This document shows positions 47,401 to 58,800 of a stretch of 64,000 nucleotides of DNA, one piece after another (within the stretch, counting starts at the first letter, position 1; every line of letters starts with the position of its first letter). The position numbers and the translations under genes were made by a program. The DNA is from Isoetes taiwanensis (Eukaryota; Streptophyta; Lycopodiopsida; Isoetales; Isoetaceae): assembly GCA_021234155.1 (NCBI GenBank), contig JAJEKV010000277.1:248001-312000 (forward strand), read 5' to 3'. Below the pieces are notes generated by a model. That model saw only the letters and a list, made by a program, of their open reading frames with translations. It made no database searches and had not been told where the DNA came from.

Positions 47401-48598
47401 CTACACAAATAAGATTGTGTTCCAAGCCTGGAACCAAAAGAACATCAGATAAGATGAGAAACTTATCCTCAGATAAGTAAATCTTGGTTGTGCCGATTTT
47501 GGATGCTTTCAGGATGTCTCCATTGCTTGTTTTGACAAGCTGTATGTTCTGCAGATCTCGGAGTTGAATGAAAGCATGCTCCTCAGCTGTCATATGATTT
47601 GTTGCAACAGAATCAAGCCACCAAACATTTCTGCTTTTGACACTTGAGCAGGTGGTCTTGAATGCACGAGCCTCCTTCAAATCGTCAGCTGCAGTAAAAT
47701 TGGCAATGGCTGGTGCAGGAGCAGCATTGGACACATGACCTTCATTATTTTTGGCTGCCAAATCAGCTTTTAGCTTCCAACATCGGTCTCGGACATGATT
47801 GCGTCGCTTGCAATAATCACATCGAAGCTTGGGCTTGGTCTCCGCTGGTCTGGCTTCAATTTTTGTCTTTGTTCCAGAGAACAAGGCCACTTGAGCATCT
47901 ACTGCATTCTGCTGTTGAAGACGAGATTCTTCCTGAAGGAGCCTGGCAGTAACTTCTTCCCAATTCAGCATCCCTGGGTGATTGGACAAGACCACAACAA
48001 GATTTCCATAGGATGGAGTTAGACTCGAGAGTAATGCCAAGCAATTTCTGACCTCAGAATATGCAGAACATTTTTCACAAAGCTTGATTGGTCCCGACTC
48101 ATCCAATTGGTCCATGAGGTTGCGCATATTAGCAATGTGAGCACTCATTTGTTCTCCATCCACAAATCTAGTGGTATAGAGCTTGTGCTGTAGCATTACT
48201 TGGGCAGCAATGGATTTTTCTTCACACATTCGAAGCAGTTTGCTCCAGCACTCATGAGCCGTGTGAGAAATCTTCAGTCGATGCAGGATAGTGGGATGAA
48301 TGCTGCTAATGAGCACAGAATGCGCCCTTGAATCCTTAGCAATCCATTTCCTTAATGCATCGGCATTCACTGTCTCCCCAACTGGACGCACAGCCTTCCC
48401 ATTGACCACTTCCCATAAACCGGCTGCCATGAAGTAAGTGGAAATCTGGTATTTCCACATATGAAAGTTCTCCCCTTTGAATCGTTCAACGCCGAACTTT
48501 TCAAATCCTTTGGTGGGATCGATGAGATCAGGCGAGGGCGGAGATGCAGGGGTCATGGCAGTAACGGCAGCAGAGGAAGTTTCAGAGCTTGGGGCCAT
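44471..48598 (-). CDS. Copia gag-pol polyprotein (1375 residues, uninterrupted)
   Basis: Single frame for capsid, protease, integrase and reverse transcriptase/RNase H. Start ATG at 48598 (MAPSSETSS); an open extension to 48640 lies in the LTR/PBS and is rejected. Order: gag (FEKFGVERFKGENFHMWKYQ); CCHC knuckle near residue 256 (CDYCKRRNHVRDRC); protease (WWLDSVATNH, D329); integrase with D...D35E (HSDISGP, MTDNGGEY, GLAERMNRT); RT (KWLYKLKTKADG, LYIDDTIIIS near 1029); RNase H (GYSDADYAGD, QSTMEAEY). Two oddities: the protease triplet is D-S-V, not the near-invariant D-S-G, and the integrase zinc finger reads LWHAGERS, lacking the second His of HHCC. Either could disable mobility although the frame is intact. 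Stop lies inside the 3' LTR. Confidence 0.95.
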   Translation of the reverse strand: MAPSSETSSAAVTAMTPASPPSPDLIDPTKGFEKFGVERFKGENFHMWKYQISTYFMAAGLWEVVNGKAVRPVGETVNADALRKWIAKDSRAHSVLISSIHPTILHRLKISHTAHECWSKLLRMCEEKSIAAQVMLQHKLYTTRFVDGEQMSAHIANMRNLMDQLDESGPIKLCEKCSAYSEVRNCLALLSSLTPSYGNLVVVLSNHPGMLNWEEVTARLLQEESRLQQQNAVDAQVALFSGTKTKIEARPAETKPKLRCDYCKRRNHVRDRCWKLKADLAAKNNEGHVSNAAPAPAIANFTAADDLKEARAFKTTCSSVKSRNVWWLDSVATNHMTAEEHAFIQLRDLQNIQLVKTSNGDILKASKIGTTKIYLSEDKFLILSDVLLVPGLEHNLICVAQLEDLGYALLIADGRVAIIDREQKSTLAYCIRQGNLYKLHSVAAGAAFSTHGASQNSLWHAGERSIQRTIDAVTGLPKNFSLEGPCSICTLGKQHRLPFPVSNHRASSPGDRIHSDISGPHPVTIGGTQYFLTFIDDASRFVILYFLKNKSEAFSAFKAHCQWVHTQLGTAPKSIMTDNGGEYCSKVFTKFCEDQGIEHRTTVAGSSEQNGLAERMNRTLKDQARCLLIHAQLPKSFWAEALSTAVYIRNRLVCSHSLLTPLELWSKEKPNLSHLRIFGCLAYALYLKHPAQSAFNPRSRPTIFLGYSTTKKGYKLFDPAKKTFFYSHDVQFFEEELGSSLLDPQPSPQDLITLSLPSAPSLPEEAGPSAPPTDPIVDIPTSDLFSSSPSSPAIAVLPSPVHAQPRRSQRPWKPTARYLEHHAAINLLDPMIPATFSQACQDPHAHNWKMAMEAEMRALSNNEVWTLCPLPAGRSVVGSKWLYKLKTKADGTVDRFKARLVARGYSQKEGIDYQETFAPVIKMASIRFLLAFAAAQNLEIHQMDVQAAFLYGELQEEVYLQQPEGYIQPGTEQLVCRLHRAIYGLKQAPRAWYEKMHQFLTQIGFHSGTADTNLYQLHTSHALILLGLYIDDTIIISNSMQALNTFKQQLTQRFSMHDLLDIHSCLGLRITRDRSRRLLWLDQEQYSLNILTRFDMASCNGVSTPMEPGIQLSSSHCPQTPEEQQQMRQIPYQSIIGCLNYLMVSTRPDLSFSVSFLSRFLSNPGLAHWHALKRVLRYLKATSSYCLRFGPSSSQDLLLGYSDADYAGDKDESRSTSGYCFLFNGSIITWSSKKQSVIAQSTMEAEYIAACEAAKEAAWLHKILNDLQLQQELPITIFCDNQSAIALGKDSKYHPKSKHMKVRFHYLREQVQEGIIRMPYCNTHHMVADLFTKPLPPSKFQQHRTSLCILPRGSAQAGDSDKVSSTPLESSKQEC

Positions 48599-48623
48599 CT
48601 CTTCAAAGTCTATTTGCAACCTT

Positions 48624-48635
48624 GCTCTGATACCA
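48624..48635 (-). promoter_or_regulatory. Copia primer-binding site
   Basis: TGGTATCAGAGC on the element strand, immediately next to the 5' LTR, is the standard plant Copia site complementary to initiator methionine tRNA. Confidence 0.93.
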
Positions 48636-48843
48636 TGCAAAGGTCATGCAGACGATGAGGAATAAAAAGGAAGCTTTGAATTATCAGCTGGAACTCTGTT
48701 ACAAAGATAGGATTCAAAGATCCTTATATGCAGAAAGGAAACAGACTAAAACGGAAACTTCAATAAATCAAGCCTCAGATTCAGGCCTGAGATCAAGGCA
48801 CCGAGAAGGTGCACTACCCACTGGAGGATGCCACGTTTCAACA
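48636..48843 (-). repeat. Copia 5' LTR
   Basis: 208 bases; differs from the 3' LTR at two positions (GAGGAAT/GAAGAAT and AGGCCTG/AGACCTG). It would hold the element promoter. Confidence 0.96.
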
Positions 48844-48848
48844 ATTCC

Positions 48849-49754
48849 AGAGTTTGAGACCAGATTGTAGGAAAAAGTATTGGGCAGGAGTACCGTGAAC
48901 ATTCCAATAAAAAAATAGTTTGTTTTAAAAATAAAAAACCCAAAGATAAATTCTAAAAAAGGAATCTCTAGCCCAAAGGTTAAAAAAACCAATAATTTTT
49001 CAAAAAAAAAAACGAGTTTCCGATCGCCGGGAAAATAATTTGGCGTCCAAAACACGGAAAACCTTAGCGTATATTCATACGCAAAAAAACCAAAAAGTTT
49101 TTCACCGCCGGAAAAACAATCAGTAATGACGGCCGTCAGATTATCAGATATACCCCTGATATGCCAGAATATGCCAAAACCAACCCTCCCCCTAACGAAT
49201 TGCCCCCTTAACAGGGGCAATCCAAAAATATCTTCCTATATATATGATTACTAGTTGGTTTTTGGAATTATAAATATGTAACTTTCCAGCGCCAAATTAG
49301 AGTAAAAGTCCAATTTCATGTGTTTTTAGAATTATGTGCATTTTTCCGGCGGCCCTTTTCCGGCTTAAAGCACGCACAGGGCTATGGCATGCATTTTTGT
49401 TTGGAAAAGCCCTACGTGGTGAGTCCCAAACTTAGAATTACATGTGCTTTTCTGTAGTGTGACGTGCATCCCTTTGTTTTCCGGCAATGGTGAAGAGGTG
49501 GCAACGGCTCCAAGCACCATGTAACTGCTCCATGTAACTGTTGTACTCCATCCAGAATCACCCTCATGCCTCCATCGCCACATAAAGCATAAAAGATAGC
49601 CGATCAACCTGCAGGTAGGCTGTCCCACCCAGAAATTGGTTTCCATAAAATAAATTGGCAATTAGCCCTATTTACTGTACTCCTTGTATATATATATATA
49701 TAAACAAGTGTTTGTACTATGAAGGACTGCTTGAAGCCGACCCTGAAAAATACA
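48849..49754. other. Intergenic; carries an empty-site homologue
   Basis: No gene. 49141-49225 matches both flanks of the 36923-37476 element joined together (CTTAACAGGGGCAATCC). Confidence 0.6.
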
Positions 49755-50145
49755 CAATGTGGAAGATTTCCCTAGATTTTTAAGATTCTATATAGATCTT
49801 TCTAGATTTCCAAAAACTGTTCCAAGATTCGCATACATTCCTCAAGATTATATATAGATTCCTTAGATTCATTCAATTTTTGTAAAGATTCACATAGATT
49901 CCTCTATATTCTCAAAGAGTTTATGAAGATTCCTCTAGATTCTCAAAGATTTTTCTAGGATTCCCATAGATTCCTTAAGATACTATTGACATTTGCCCTA
50001 GATTCCCAAAGATTGTCCCAAAATTCACCTAGACTCCCCAGGATTCTATGTAGATTCTCTTGGATTTTCTTAGATTGTATGAAGTTTCCTTTAAGTTCTA
50101 TAAGAATTCATCAAGATTCCCTTAGATCCTTGCTCTGCTTCTTCT
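49755..50145. repeat. Degenerate AGATTC minisatellite
   Basis: Phrases of the type AAGATTC(C)..TAGATTC recur about every 15-25 bases (AGATTCCTCTAGATTCTCAA, AGATTCCCTTAGATCC and so on) over nearly 400 bases. No gene. Confidence 0.8.
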
Positions 50146-50677
50146 GTCTCTGCTTCTTCCCGAGGAACGCATGTTTTGTCAAGTTGTCCCAATTTGCCAT
50201 TCGAATAGTATCCTGCAGAATATTCCATGCAGCAAAGCATGTTGTTGCATCTCACTTCTCGCGATATATTGGTCACCAAGCTAAGCTAGAAGCAAAATAA
50301 ACTACATAATGTAAATATATGCAGAAGACTGCACAAAAATCTATCTTTTAGCAATGGTGGAATGATTTGCGCTTTCTCTTCTGTCCTCCTGTTCGCATTA
50401 TAGGCCGTTTCGCTCCCAGCAGGCACAAACTTCGAATGCAACTCCAAATCAACACTAACAAAATGCATATGCTTACAATGAATATTAATTGCACTTCATG
50501 GAATAAATTACTACTCCTATATTTTTAGTATAGCCACATCCTTTAAATTGGAGCTAGAAGTTTCTAAGTCTAACACTTGGCTAAACTAAATGGTTTTTCT
50601 CCATCATGGTTTCTTGTCTTTGGCTAAACTTTCACAAAATGTAGGTCAAATATTAGGCATCACACTATCCTTATTTT
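50146..50677. other. Intergenic; weak coding-like scraps
   Basis: The minus strand at 50100-50260 reads AAWNILQDTIRMANWDNLTK in one frame. It is short, flanked by stops and unrecognised. Confidence 0.3.
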
Positions 50678-50730
50678 ACAAGAAATTTATCGCGGCGGCC
50701 AAGGCCGCCGCGAACATTTCTCTTTCCTCA
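50678..50730. repeat. GC-rich hairpin repeat, copy 2
   Basis: TCGCGGCGGCC, a two-base spacer and GGCCGCCGCGA form a near-perfect palindrome between ACAAGAAATTTA and ACATTTCTCTT, matching the repeat at 8640-8690 in the same orientation. Confidence 0.8.
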
Positions 50731-51711
50731 CTCCTATGTGTGGGATGGTCTAGTTCATTAGTTGCAATATAACAATAAAGAATTAGAGACAAATGCACTT
50801 TTAATGACGGAATCAAAAGTAAGGTCATTGGGGCATGGTTAGGTTACTGAATATGTTAAAGGGTCCATAAAAAGATGCATCTATCCAAATATAAAAACAA
50901 ACACTTCACAAACTAGAAATTCACCAGATTAAAAGAAGAAATGCAATTGCATATTACGTTACACAAACTTTTGATGGTCGCTAATGTCGACAAACAATCA
51001 AGACTAAAGAAGGCTTTTATCAAGGGCAAATCAACTTATAAACACAAGTCAAACTTGATTTTTTTCTTTCTTTATGTAATGCAAGGGCTATTCATGCTAA
51101 GCATAACATGCTTCCCTTCCTTATTGCCACCCTTATGCATCTTGTTAAGGAAAACAAACATGTTGTAAACGCCCATCATGTTAGGGTAACAATAAAGGAC
51201 AACAATAGAGCATGTTCAACTCGTTCAACAACAACTATTGCAAAAAAGCTGAAAATTCAGCAATAAACTATATTTAAAATTGTAAGTTGTAAAACATATC
51301 TAGATTTAAAATTAGTAAGTTGTAAAACATATCTAGATTTAAAATTTGATTCTAATTATGGATAGCCTTGCAAGATCGCACGATGTTGTGTCCAAGTAGA
51401 CAAAATTCATTCAAATTCTTAAGCAAGAACATAATTTATGAAAAGGCTCTAGGTGAGAATTATCAAGGCTTCAAGTGTCACATGTTCCTTCACTGTTTCA
51501 GTCTCCATTTCTATAATGTATTGGTGAGAAAATTTGACATCCACACGTCATTTGTTTTAGGATTTCGCCATCTTACCACATTTTCAACTGGATTTCTGAG
51601 AGCATTTGTAAACCCTTGGTATGCTGCATTACTAATTAAGCTGTCATTTATATCCACCTCCATCTGTATTAATTTTTTCTTGTTCCAACGATGGACTGTG
51701 TTAAAGCATCA
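50731..51711. other. Intergenic; small tandem duplication
   Basis: No gene is recognised. About 51276-51352 has AAGTTGTAAAACATATCTAG plus ATTTAAAATT twice. Confidence 0.5.
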
Positions 51712-52146
51712 AACTTGTTTACACGTTTGCAGAATGCCCTTCTCAGTTCTTCAAACGCATGCGCAACTGCCTTACCAGCAGCTAAGAACCTCTTGATGCG
51801 AATTTGTGTGTCCTTTGTACGTGATAATCTTCTCGAATAATCAAACGCAACTTATGAAGGAACCAATGGAAGAAATCCCCTGAGTTCATGATCTTCCCAC
51901 AAAGCTACTCCAGCTTCATCATCAGCAGATCCAGATGACATGTTAACATTCTCCAAGCAACTAGAAGAATATGTAGAACCACACTCAGATTCACACCATC
52001 TGTTCAAATGTAATTAAACAATGCTTTGGAATGAAGTTCTTGCAGACTAATCTGCTGTTCATCGACCTCATTTCCAAGTGCAAGTTCCGGCCCGCATGCA
52101 AGCCACTCTATGAACACCAAAATGGATGGAAAAAGAGGGCTTTGCT
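51712..52146 (-). pseudogene. SMG7/EST1-like fragment (broken)
   Basis: Minus-strand reading: SKALFFPSILVFIEWLACGP, ELALGNEVDEQQISLQELHS, then after a frameshift near 52010 NRWCESECGS, GVALWEDHELRGFLPLVPS, stop at 51852-51854, then VAFDYSRRLSRTKDTQIRIK and RFLAAGKAVA. Established knowledge: plant SMG7 (nonsense-mediated decay and meiosis factor, cytoplasmic) has this order - a hydrophobic VFVEWL helix, then ALWEDFELRGFLPLLPA..LDFSR and a R-x-KR-x-LAAGKAL stretch - in its EST1/DNA-RNA-binding domain. One frameshift and one in-frame stop make this a pseudogene, unless the assembly is wrong at two points. The 14-3-3-like N-terminus is not seen in the window. No introns are evident in this part. 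Confidence 0.75.
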
Positions 52147-52769
52147 GATATATCTTTGGATTTTAAGCATGAGGTCATAAAGCAAGCCGCAAATTCAAAT
52201 CCGCAGATAAAAGCATACTTAAAAAGAGCCGTATTTGTAAAATGTCAAGCATAAGTATGTTGATGGGCATCAAGACCCACATTATGCACAATAAATATCA
52301 ATATCGAAATGAGTCAAGCGCACCAAAAAGAGACCCTATTTATATTTGGAAGACCCGGTTGAACTATCCGAAGATAATATAGCTTCTAAGACAGTTTCAT
52401 CCACAGAAAGAAACTGCTCTAGCTCATGCAAAGTTGCCGAATAGACCTCTGAAAAGGTCTCAAGACTGCACAAACCAACCACACCTCAATTCTACCTTAT
52501 AGAAAAAGGACAAATTCATATAAAAAAAAGCTATCAAACTCACCTCGTCCGTGTAAATAAAATGCCATTGAGGCGCACAAAGCGCACATAAAAACTTTTT
52601 CTCCTTTCTAAAGCTTTATTAACATTATTTAACAAAACAACAAGGATAGAAAGCCAGTACGTTCGGGTTTTATAATAGAGGAAGAATGCACCAATAACTT
52701 CTGCTCAAGCAATCAATCCAAGCTACAAAGGTATCTATTGCATGGCTTAACCGCACAAATGAATATATC

Positions 52770-52860
52770 CCAGAAACCAAAAACTTCAAATCAGATGTTC
52801 CAGAGACCAAAACTTCAAATCAGATGTTCCAGAGACCAAAAGCTTCAAATGAGATACAGG
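52770..52860. repeat. Tandem repeat, ~29-base unit x3
   Basis: CCAGAGACCAAAACTTCAAAT plus CAGATGTT recurs three times with minor changes. Confidence 0.9.
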
Positions 52861-55453
52861 AAAAGAATACCTTTTGTTAAAGAAGCACCGGACAGTTTTG
52901 GGATCTAGAGCCGCAACATCATTGCTTGGAGAAGGGCGGCGGACTCAGAGAAGGGGCGTGGATTCTGCGGCAGGCCGAAGCAAACCAAACGCGGAGAAGA
53001 AGAATGGCACTGATCTGTGCCCAGCTATGGCGGCGCCAACATATTGCCTGGTTCATCTTGCCGCACGTGATTCTCGGATTTCACAAACAAATTAAACACA
53101 ATTGATTGACGACGGGGAGAAAATAAAGATTTTTTTTAGGCGGACGAAAAAAATGAAACTGCTTTATATATGTTTAGAAAACATCCAAGCCTTTTGACAA
53201 AGACATTGAACTTATTGCTATTACAATGTAATTCAATATAAAAAAATAAATGGCGCAATTATAATCATTCTTATAACTTCCTTAATATAATAATAAAACA
53301 AAGACATAAATTGACACGTAATCATATATGCACATGTTCAACTTCAAAGCTCAAAGAAAAAGTGCAGTGTTCCTTCTATTCTATTCTTCTAGGTGTGATC
53401 TCCCTCTGATAATTAACTTCATACTTGAAATAAGAAGTCTCTACTTCAGCTTCGTACTTGAAACAAATTCTTTGGTGATTTCCTAAAGTTCCTATATATC
53501 TTGGTGTCAGCTACTAGGCTAATCCATCCATTTTCTCAAGTCCACTCTTTCTTAAGTTTGGCTAATTGTTGTCCTAGAATAGTTATCTGGGAGTGGAGTT
53601 TCGGCTATCCGATCTAAAAATTCACTTAGTCGGCAAAAAAATTAGGCTAAAATTTTCTTTTTTTGGGCAATTTTTCCCATTTACTTTAGCCGTTTTTCTT
53701 GGCAAAAATGCTACACAATAGCCATTTGGCTAACCTTAGCCATTATTTTATTCCATGTTGCACTTGAATATGAAATGATAGTTTTAAGCTTCGGTAAAAA
53801 GGAATAACTTGGCGTTTTCCCACCTTAAATGTTGTTGAGTTCATTATACATAATGAAAGTAGGATTACTGATAGCAATCAACAAATGTGTATCAGAAAGC
53901 TCAAAAAGGTGCCTGAGCATTGTGTGATATAATTGAATCTTCCTCAAAATATCCCCTGGTGATGAAAATATTGTTCGTATATTTCTCAACTGTGTGGACA
54001 TTTTTGTGTGATATATTCATAACATATAACTATGGTTTTGAGTTCACAAATTCAATTAGCCAGAATTGGCAACTTATGGCTGAAACATATTTTAGTTCAA
54101 ATATATTTTAAAATTGTTTTCAAATTGAGATTCTTCCTGCATTGTAAATTGCTTTTCCAGTGTACAGTAATGGTAACTGTAGAGAATAAAAATTTAAGAC
54201 GTTATTGTAAAGAATAATACACAACTGCATCTGTACCTTTTGGGCCTGAGGTGACACTAGAAATTCCGTTGTGGGGCTTCGCGAGGGGGGACTATTCTGC
54301 AATCTTCTCTCGAATTTGATCAAATACAGCATATTTAGGTTTCGTAGTTTCGAAGGAAAAGAAACAACGGGCATATGTCAAGTATAGTGCATCACATGAA
54401 TTGTGTGTTGTGTGTAGTGTAAATGTCTGCTAGCGATGCATCAGGATACTATAGACAGAGGCAACCTATTCTAGCTGGATGTGGACTTAATAAACCATCT
54501 TCTCACGAATATCAAAGTTCACAACAATATTAATAGGGTTGAATTCGGTCATTGTTTTGTCCTCCACAGCTTTAAGTCGCCATACAATACAACAACTTTT
54601 GTATAATATGATGAATGGTTTCTATTATGTGCTTGAAAAAAGATGATGTCAGACCATAATTTTTTCACATTGAGGAGATTGTGGGTGTGAATACACATTA
54701 TTGCGACAAAACACATTCTTTGAGACAACAATATTGCAAACATGTAATTGAAGAGCTTTATTTTTTAGGATTTCATAGGACAAATATAGTTTTATTATTT
54801 TTAAGGGCATTTTGAAAGGGACATGGAATTCCAAAACGATGGCAAGTGTTTAAAACATGTATGCTCGTTTGCATATAATGCTTTGCATAACAAAACAAAT
54901 CCCTAAAAAATTTAAATAATCATATACTTTCATGTACTTGCAAGACTAGCAAATACATAGCAAAGAAAGTTTGCAATTTTTTAGCCAGTACAACGCACTT
55001 GGGCACGACGTAAACTATGCTGGCCTCAAACTAGAAATGGAGTAATCGAAAAGAATTGTTATTAAAACCCATCTTCAAAAAAACAGAATTTCTGATTGGC
55101 AAATTCAAGAATTGTACGCCGCTTTGTCATGAACCAAATACAGAAGCACAAAAGTATAAAAGAACAGTACATAGTAGATTTTGTTCTATGCTATAGATTG
55201 GTGAATGCATCCCTGCTCCATCTACCAGTCTGAACCACATTGTGGCGTCTAGATTGTCACTAACAAGAGCATACTTAAGAGAGTATTTGGCCAGTGGATA
55301 ATGGTAATATAAAAGTATATTTGAGATGCATATGGGAATCGTTGCAATTGACTCCACTTCTTCAGATGCGACCCGACAACCTGGCTTTTCTAATACTCCT
55401 TGGCAGTAGCAAATAAGAAGTGCAATTATATCCATACAAAATGTTAGGAATAC
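52861..55453. other. Intergenic, nothing recognised
   Basis: Short open frames only, in AT-rich DNA. A 222-base + frame at 52874-53095 is GC-rich relative to its surroundings but unrecognised. Confidence 0.45.
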
Positions 55454-55458
55454 TAAAA

Positions 55459-55713
55459 TGAGAAGCGAGAATCATGTTGTCAGGTTTTAGTAATTCCTTA
55501 AGTTATGACCTTAACCTTAGGAGCTTAATTTCTGGAGCAATTCATGCATTAGATTCAGATGACATTGTGTACTTAAAGTCGTAGCCTTCTGAGGTAAGAT
55601 CACTGAGTTTTTCTCTTATAATCAAGCATTAGAGCGATCTTCTTACTTCTCTTGAGTTCTCTGAGTTCTCTGATTTCCTATTGTTCATTGTTTACCTTGT
55701 TCAATTTTCAATA
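55459..55713 (+). repeat. 5' LTR of the degenerate Copia
   Basis: 255 bases; matches 60115-60364 with substitutions and a small indel near CTTAACCTTAGGAGC. Confidence 0.93.
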
Positions 55714-55840
55714 GGTTATAGGCCCACTCCCTCAAAATTAATACTTGTACTCATCAGTCGCCTTTGCCATTATTTGCCTTTACACTCAGTTATTGTTTGT
55801 CCTTTATCTGTCCTTTGTTATTTATCTGTCTGCATCTATG

Positions 55841-58800
55841 AAATCCACCGGAACCCTGAGCTCATTTGAATGGAGGATGATTCCAAGATTCAACGGGAGA
55901 AACTTCCAAATATGGAAGTGGCGCATATAGATGATTCTTGAGGATAAAGATCTTTGGGATGTTGTCAAAAATCCTAACCTTGCTCTGGAAATGTCGAGTG
56001 AACCTGTGTCTGTGTCACTTACTGCTCCTGAAAATGCCATTGTCGAAATGGTGCTTGATCATTCCGTCAATCCTTGAGAAGGATCGAAAGACGAGACTGA
56101 TCATATGTTCCAGTCTGGAATATGTTCCAGCATGGCTTGTGAAGAATGCAAATACTGCATGTGAGATCTAGAAGATTCTATTGAGTCATTATGCTACAAA
56201 CTTGGCAGGAAATCGGCTTGTACTGCGTAAGAAATTGTATAACTTATAGTTGCAAGAAGGAAACGAATTCATGGAGCATGTTTGCCAACTGAAGGATTTG
56301 CTTGATGAGTTACAATCCACGGGCATGGATGTAACAGAAGATGAGAAAGTGTGCATGCTTCTGAATAGCCTGCCACAATCCTTTGAAGAAATTGTCATAA
56401 ATATGGAAGGGAGACTTTTGGATTACTCCTTGAAAAAAACATTAGACCGGTTAAAGGCAGAGGTAATCCGAAAGCAGGGGCACGGGACTCCAAATGCAGA
56501 TTCCCTGATGTTCGCAGATTCTAAGACCAATTGGCCTGGGAAGAATCCAAAGAAAGGAAAATTTGATAGAAACAAAATTACTTGTTTCAGATGTCAAAAA
56601 GGAGGCAATTTTGCTAAGGAATGCCGAGCTCCTGCGCCAGTTCCTACCTCAAAAAAAACCACTCAAGCAAATGTAGCTGAGGAGGATAATGTTTCTGTCC
56701 ATGAGGACGCCCCAGCAGAAGAACAAAGTTTCATGGTTATTGAAGAATTATTTGGAGCCTTGGAGCTGACAGACAATGCTTTTGATCCCAACTAATATCT
56801 GGATTCTGGTGCGACGAGTCACACGACTCCACAGAAGGAAGCTTTTGTATCTTACAAAGCGTTAAAGAATCCTAGGGTCATAAAGATGGGAGCTCACCAC
56901 ACATAATGGCTGCGGGATTAGTTACTGTGAAGACCCTCTTTGATCATTCAGCAATATTTATGCATGATGTTCTCTATGTTCCTGGGTTGTTCAAAAATCT
57001 GTTAGCTGTTAGCAGACTAACAGATGCAGGATATGAAGTAAAGTTCACATCAAATGGGTGTGAAGTTCTTGACACATGCAGGCAACTCCGAGTTGGAGCC
57101 TCCAGATTTGGGAACTTGTATCAAATTGAAGGAGCATCAACATACAGTGAGTGTGTAAATTTTGTTGAAGACCCGCCTACTGAAGAATCCTTATGGCATC
57201 ACCGCCTTGGGCATATAGCATACAAAAAGGTAAAACTGTTGAAGCAGAAAGGTTTAAGAAGAAGACATAAAGTGTCCAATTTAACATGCAATGTCTGCAT
57301 GCAAGCAAAGTTTACGAGAGCTCAATTTCCTCTTTCGACATCACATGAAACCGAGAGGTTAGCTTTGATCCATACTGATCTATGTGGACCTGTGAACCCT
57401 CCAACAAGCTCTGATGCAAGGTATTTCTTGGTGTTTTTGGATGATTTTTCAAGATATATCACTGTTTTTATTCTAAAAATAAAAGACCAGTGTTTTGAAC
57501 ATTTCAAGTTGTTCAAACAATTTGTTAAAAAGCAGACAGGGGAGCAGATCATTGCTATATGTTCTGACTTGGAGGAGAGTTTTGTTCCAAACCTTTTGAA
57601 GTCTTCTTGATTGCAAATGCTATTGAGCATCAATTGACAACACCCTATAGTCCTGAGCAGAATTGCAGGGCAGAAAGTGTAGGTAGAAGACTTGTGGAGA
57701 TGGCTAGAGCTTTATTGATTGTAATGAATGTTCCTGCTGCATTTTGGAGTCAAGCAATCACAACAGCTGCATTCCTTATGAAACTTGTGGCTCATGCCAG
57801 CCTTGATTTTCAGATACCACTTATCTTATAGTTAGGTAAAGTGCCTTCTTTAAAGCAGTTGAAAGTTTTAGGTTGTAGAGCTTTTGAAATTCCTGCTGGA
57901 TCTGGAAAAATGGATAGAAAAGCACGAGCATGCATGTTCATTGAATATTTTTCCAATAGAAAAGATTTCAGGCTTTTAGATTTGAAGACCAACAAACTTA
58001 TGATAAGTTGCCATGCTGAATTTAATGAGTTTGAGGCCTGTTTTCCAAAACAGAAAAACTCTATTAAAACCTTTATAATTGTTCCAGAAGAACTGCCTTC
58101 TTCATCACCTTCCTTGCTCCCAAATCTGTCTATGTCTCATGATGTAACTGAAGCACAGACACCTGCTGACCATGAAGTTGCAAAAGATGTCCATTTAGAA
58201 GACTTGACTGTTGATGAGCAAATTGAAGGGATGCCTTTTGTTGAGACAGAGTAACCAGAGACGAATGCACTGCCTTCCAGGACCAGGAAGCTCCCATCTT
58301 GGCTCAAGGACTATGTGTTGAACACTGAAGAAGTGATTGTAGAACCAGTGTCTTATTTTGAGGCTACTAACAACCCCCAACAAGAAAAATGGCATGCAGC
58401 CATCCATGAGGAACTTGGGGCTATTGAGCAAGCAGGAACTTGGACCTTAGATCCTCGACCAGCAGATAGAACCATTGTAAGATCACGTTGGGTCTTCAAG
58501 CTTAAATACAATGCAAAAGGAATCATTTAGATTCAAAACACGACTTGTAGCAAAAGGTTTTACCCAAATTCCAAGAGTGGATTTTGACAAGACTTTTGCT
58601 CCAGTGGTCAGGATGACAATAATTAGAACTCTTCTTGCTTATGCATGTCTAAATCACTATTTTGTTTATCAACTTGATGTTACTAATGCCTTTCTGCATG
58701 GAGATCTACAGGAAGATGTTTATATGGAACAGCTCGAAGGATTCGAACAAGGAGTCAATCTAGTTTGCCAACTCCGCAAGGCCCTGTATGGATTAAAGCA

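Larger units (their letters stand above)
44269..48843 (-). mobile_element. Full-length Ty1/Copia retrotransposon, young
   Basis: Two 208-base LTRs, 44269-44476 and 48636-48843, differ at only two positions by eye. They start TG and end CA on the genomic + strand. The insertion is flanked by the 5-base target duplication ATTCC (44264-44268 and 48844-48848). A primer-binding site complementary to initiator-Met tRNA (TGGTATCAGAGC on the element strand) directly follows the 5' LTR. One uninterrupted gag-pol frame fills the interior. Few LTR differences mean a recent insertion. Confidence 0.97.
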
